A stretch of 64,000 nucleotides of DNA, taken from contig CM060922.1 of NCBI GenBank assembly GCA_030737875.1, positions 758,457,603-758,521,602 of the forward strand. Reading direction: 5' to 3'. The notes below the pieces were generated by a model that was given only the letters and a program-made list of their open reading frames with translations, did no database searches and was not told where the DNA came from. This stretch comes from Allium sativum (lineage: Eukaryota > Streptophyta > Magnoliopsida > Asparagales > Amaryllidaceae). The translations under genes and the position numbers were made by a program. Below are positions 63,006-64,000 of the stretch, piece after piece; position 1 is the stretch's first letter; each line of letters starts with the position of its first letter.

Positions 63006-64000
63006 TGTAACAACCCGGAAAATCAGAACCAATTTAAAATTTTTATTTTGGCTATTTTATTGAAAATTGAATAGTTAAAATAATTTATTTTAAATTTTAA
63101 ATAATAACAAATAAAAATTTATTTAAATTGAAGTTAGAACGAATATATTTTTTAAATTTTAAAAGGAGTTATAATTAGCGCAGTAGTTTGAAAATTTGAA
63201 TTCAAACTTTGACTGATTGTACAGGATGCAAAATAAATCGGATTTTGGTGAAACCAAAAATATTAGAATCTGTTTAAGAATATTTTCCAACGAATCCGAA
63301 AAATTGAAATTTCATAGCGGGAATCAAAAGTTACAACCAGTTGAATATTCAGAACAGTCGCTATGGAATTCGTTATAATATATAGCCCGTATAAATAGCC
63401 ATTTTGCAAACGACCTCCGTTTTCGATGAAACCACCTGATTGGATCCGGAATGTCAAATTATTGCAGGATTCCAATTTTCATAATTTTTGGAATCAATAT
63501 ATGAGCGTGGCAAAAGAAAATGTGTTTTGACAACTTCGGTCAATTTCGATCGACCATAAAATGGCCATTTTTCAAACGGTCTTCAAATTCAGCAAAATTA
63601 ATTTTGTTAGGACTGTATCGTCAAAACATAGCTAGATTTATTTTTTGGGAATTTCAAGAGTCATTCTGTGGCCCAGGTAAATTAAAATGTTCGGTCAAAT
63701 TAAATAACTAAATATTTTATTATTTAATTTGAAGAATAACAAACTGAAACAATTGAACGGGCCTACGAGACATATCCCATTGTGTCCGAAATGGGGGTAT
63801 TTAGCTGGTGGCGTCACTCGTTAGGTTTGATTTGGAGTTAAGATCGATATAGGAATTAAATTGAAATTAAATAGAATTAAATTAAATAAAAATAAAATGG
63901 AAATACCATATAAATACAGTGTATAACATATACCCTTGTTTCTTTGGTATGCGGCGCCACCATCGATTTTTAATGGCTAGAAGCCTCCATCGTTCCTCCT
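63006..64000 (+). repeat. Element J, 3' LTR, cut by the window end
   Basis: It begins TGTAACAACCC and matches 53167-54150 with small indels. It runs past 64000, so neither the hairpin arrays nor the target duplication of this copy can be seen. Confidence 0.92.

Larger units (their letters stand above)
53167..64000 (+). mobile_element. Element J: chromovirus with 5.26-kb LTR, degenerate, runs off the window
   Basis: 5' LTR 53167-58430, primer site, gag-pol on plus (58684-62903), polypurine tract and the start of the 3' LTR at 63006. The two LTR starts match for the 995 bp visible, at about 94-95% by eye. Gag with CCHC knuckles, integrase followed by a GPF module and a KVQW...YTWETED tail place it among chromoviruses. 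It is on the opposite strand to A, B, D and E and is another family again. About nine in-frame stops and three frameshifts make it inactive. Confidence 0.93.

Overview
This is repeat-dense nuclear DNA from a flowering plant. It is AT-rich and shows no ordinary host gene, tRNA, rRNA or bacterial-type signal. Every recognisable coding trace is a decayed Ty3/gypsy (Metaviridae) retrotransposon gag or pol: CCHC zinc knuckles, protease, reverse transcriptase with FVDD or FIDD, RNase H, HHCC/DDE integrase, and a chromodomain-like C-terminal tail. Initiator-Met-tRNA primer sites, polypurine tracts, TG...CA long terminal repeats (LTRs) and, for two insertions, exact 5-bp target duplications show the boundaries. 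The species cannot be named from this window.

Layout. (1) Element E (right LTR 39999-41265, interior 36632-39998, left LTR mostly off-window) is a gag-only Ty3 element, probably of the Tat lineage, with two tandem arrays. (2) Element A is inserted in E's left LTR. It is a non-autonomous element with LTRs of about 6.57 kb and only 1,120 bp of non-coding interior (6352-7471). Its left LTR fills 1-6351 and its right LTR is split into 7472-7749, 19381-20872 and 31691-36496. (3) Two related chromoviruses, B (7750-19375, duplication GATAG) and D (20873-31690), sit inside A's right LTR. All four of these are on the minus strand. (4) 41266-43702 is old debris with a gag fragment. (5) G (43703-47265, duplication AAGTA) is a solo LTR related to B and D. 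(6) 47271-50044 is unassigned. (7) I (from 50045) is an old LTR pair without recognisable protein. (8) J (53167 to beyond the end, plus strand) is a chromovirus inserted in I's second LTR, with 5.26-kb LTRs and a gag-pol full of stops.

How the parts relate. B, D and J each carry remnants of a complete autonomous gag-pol. A and E lack pol and would have needed enzymes in trans. A has the same primer site and the same polypurine-tract context as B and D, so a chromovirus is its likely partner. Nesting gives the order E before A before B and D, H before G, and I before J. LTR divergence judged by eye agrees: A about 8%, B and D about 3-5%.

The most interesting structure is non-coding. Three divergent LTR families (B, D, G) each carry two copies of the same roughly 72-bp stem-loop, with paired base changes between families. 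J's LTR carries long arrays of short hairpins with matched arm changes. The B and D LTRs share variable GTCGAC clusters beside an inverted E2F-like motif. All identity figures are estimates by eye.
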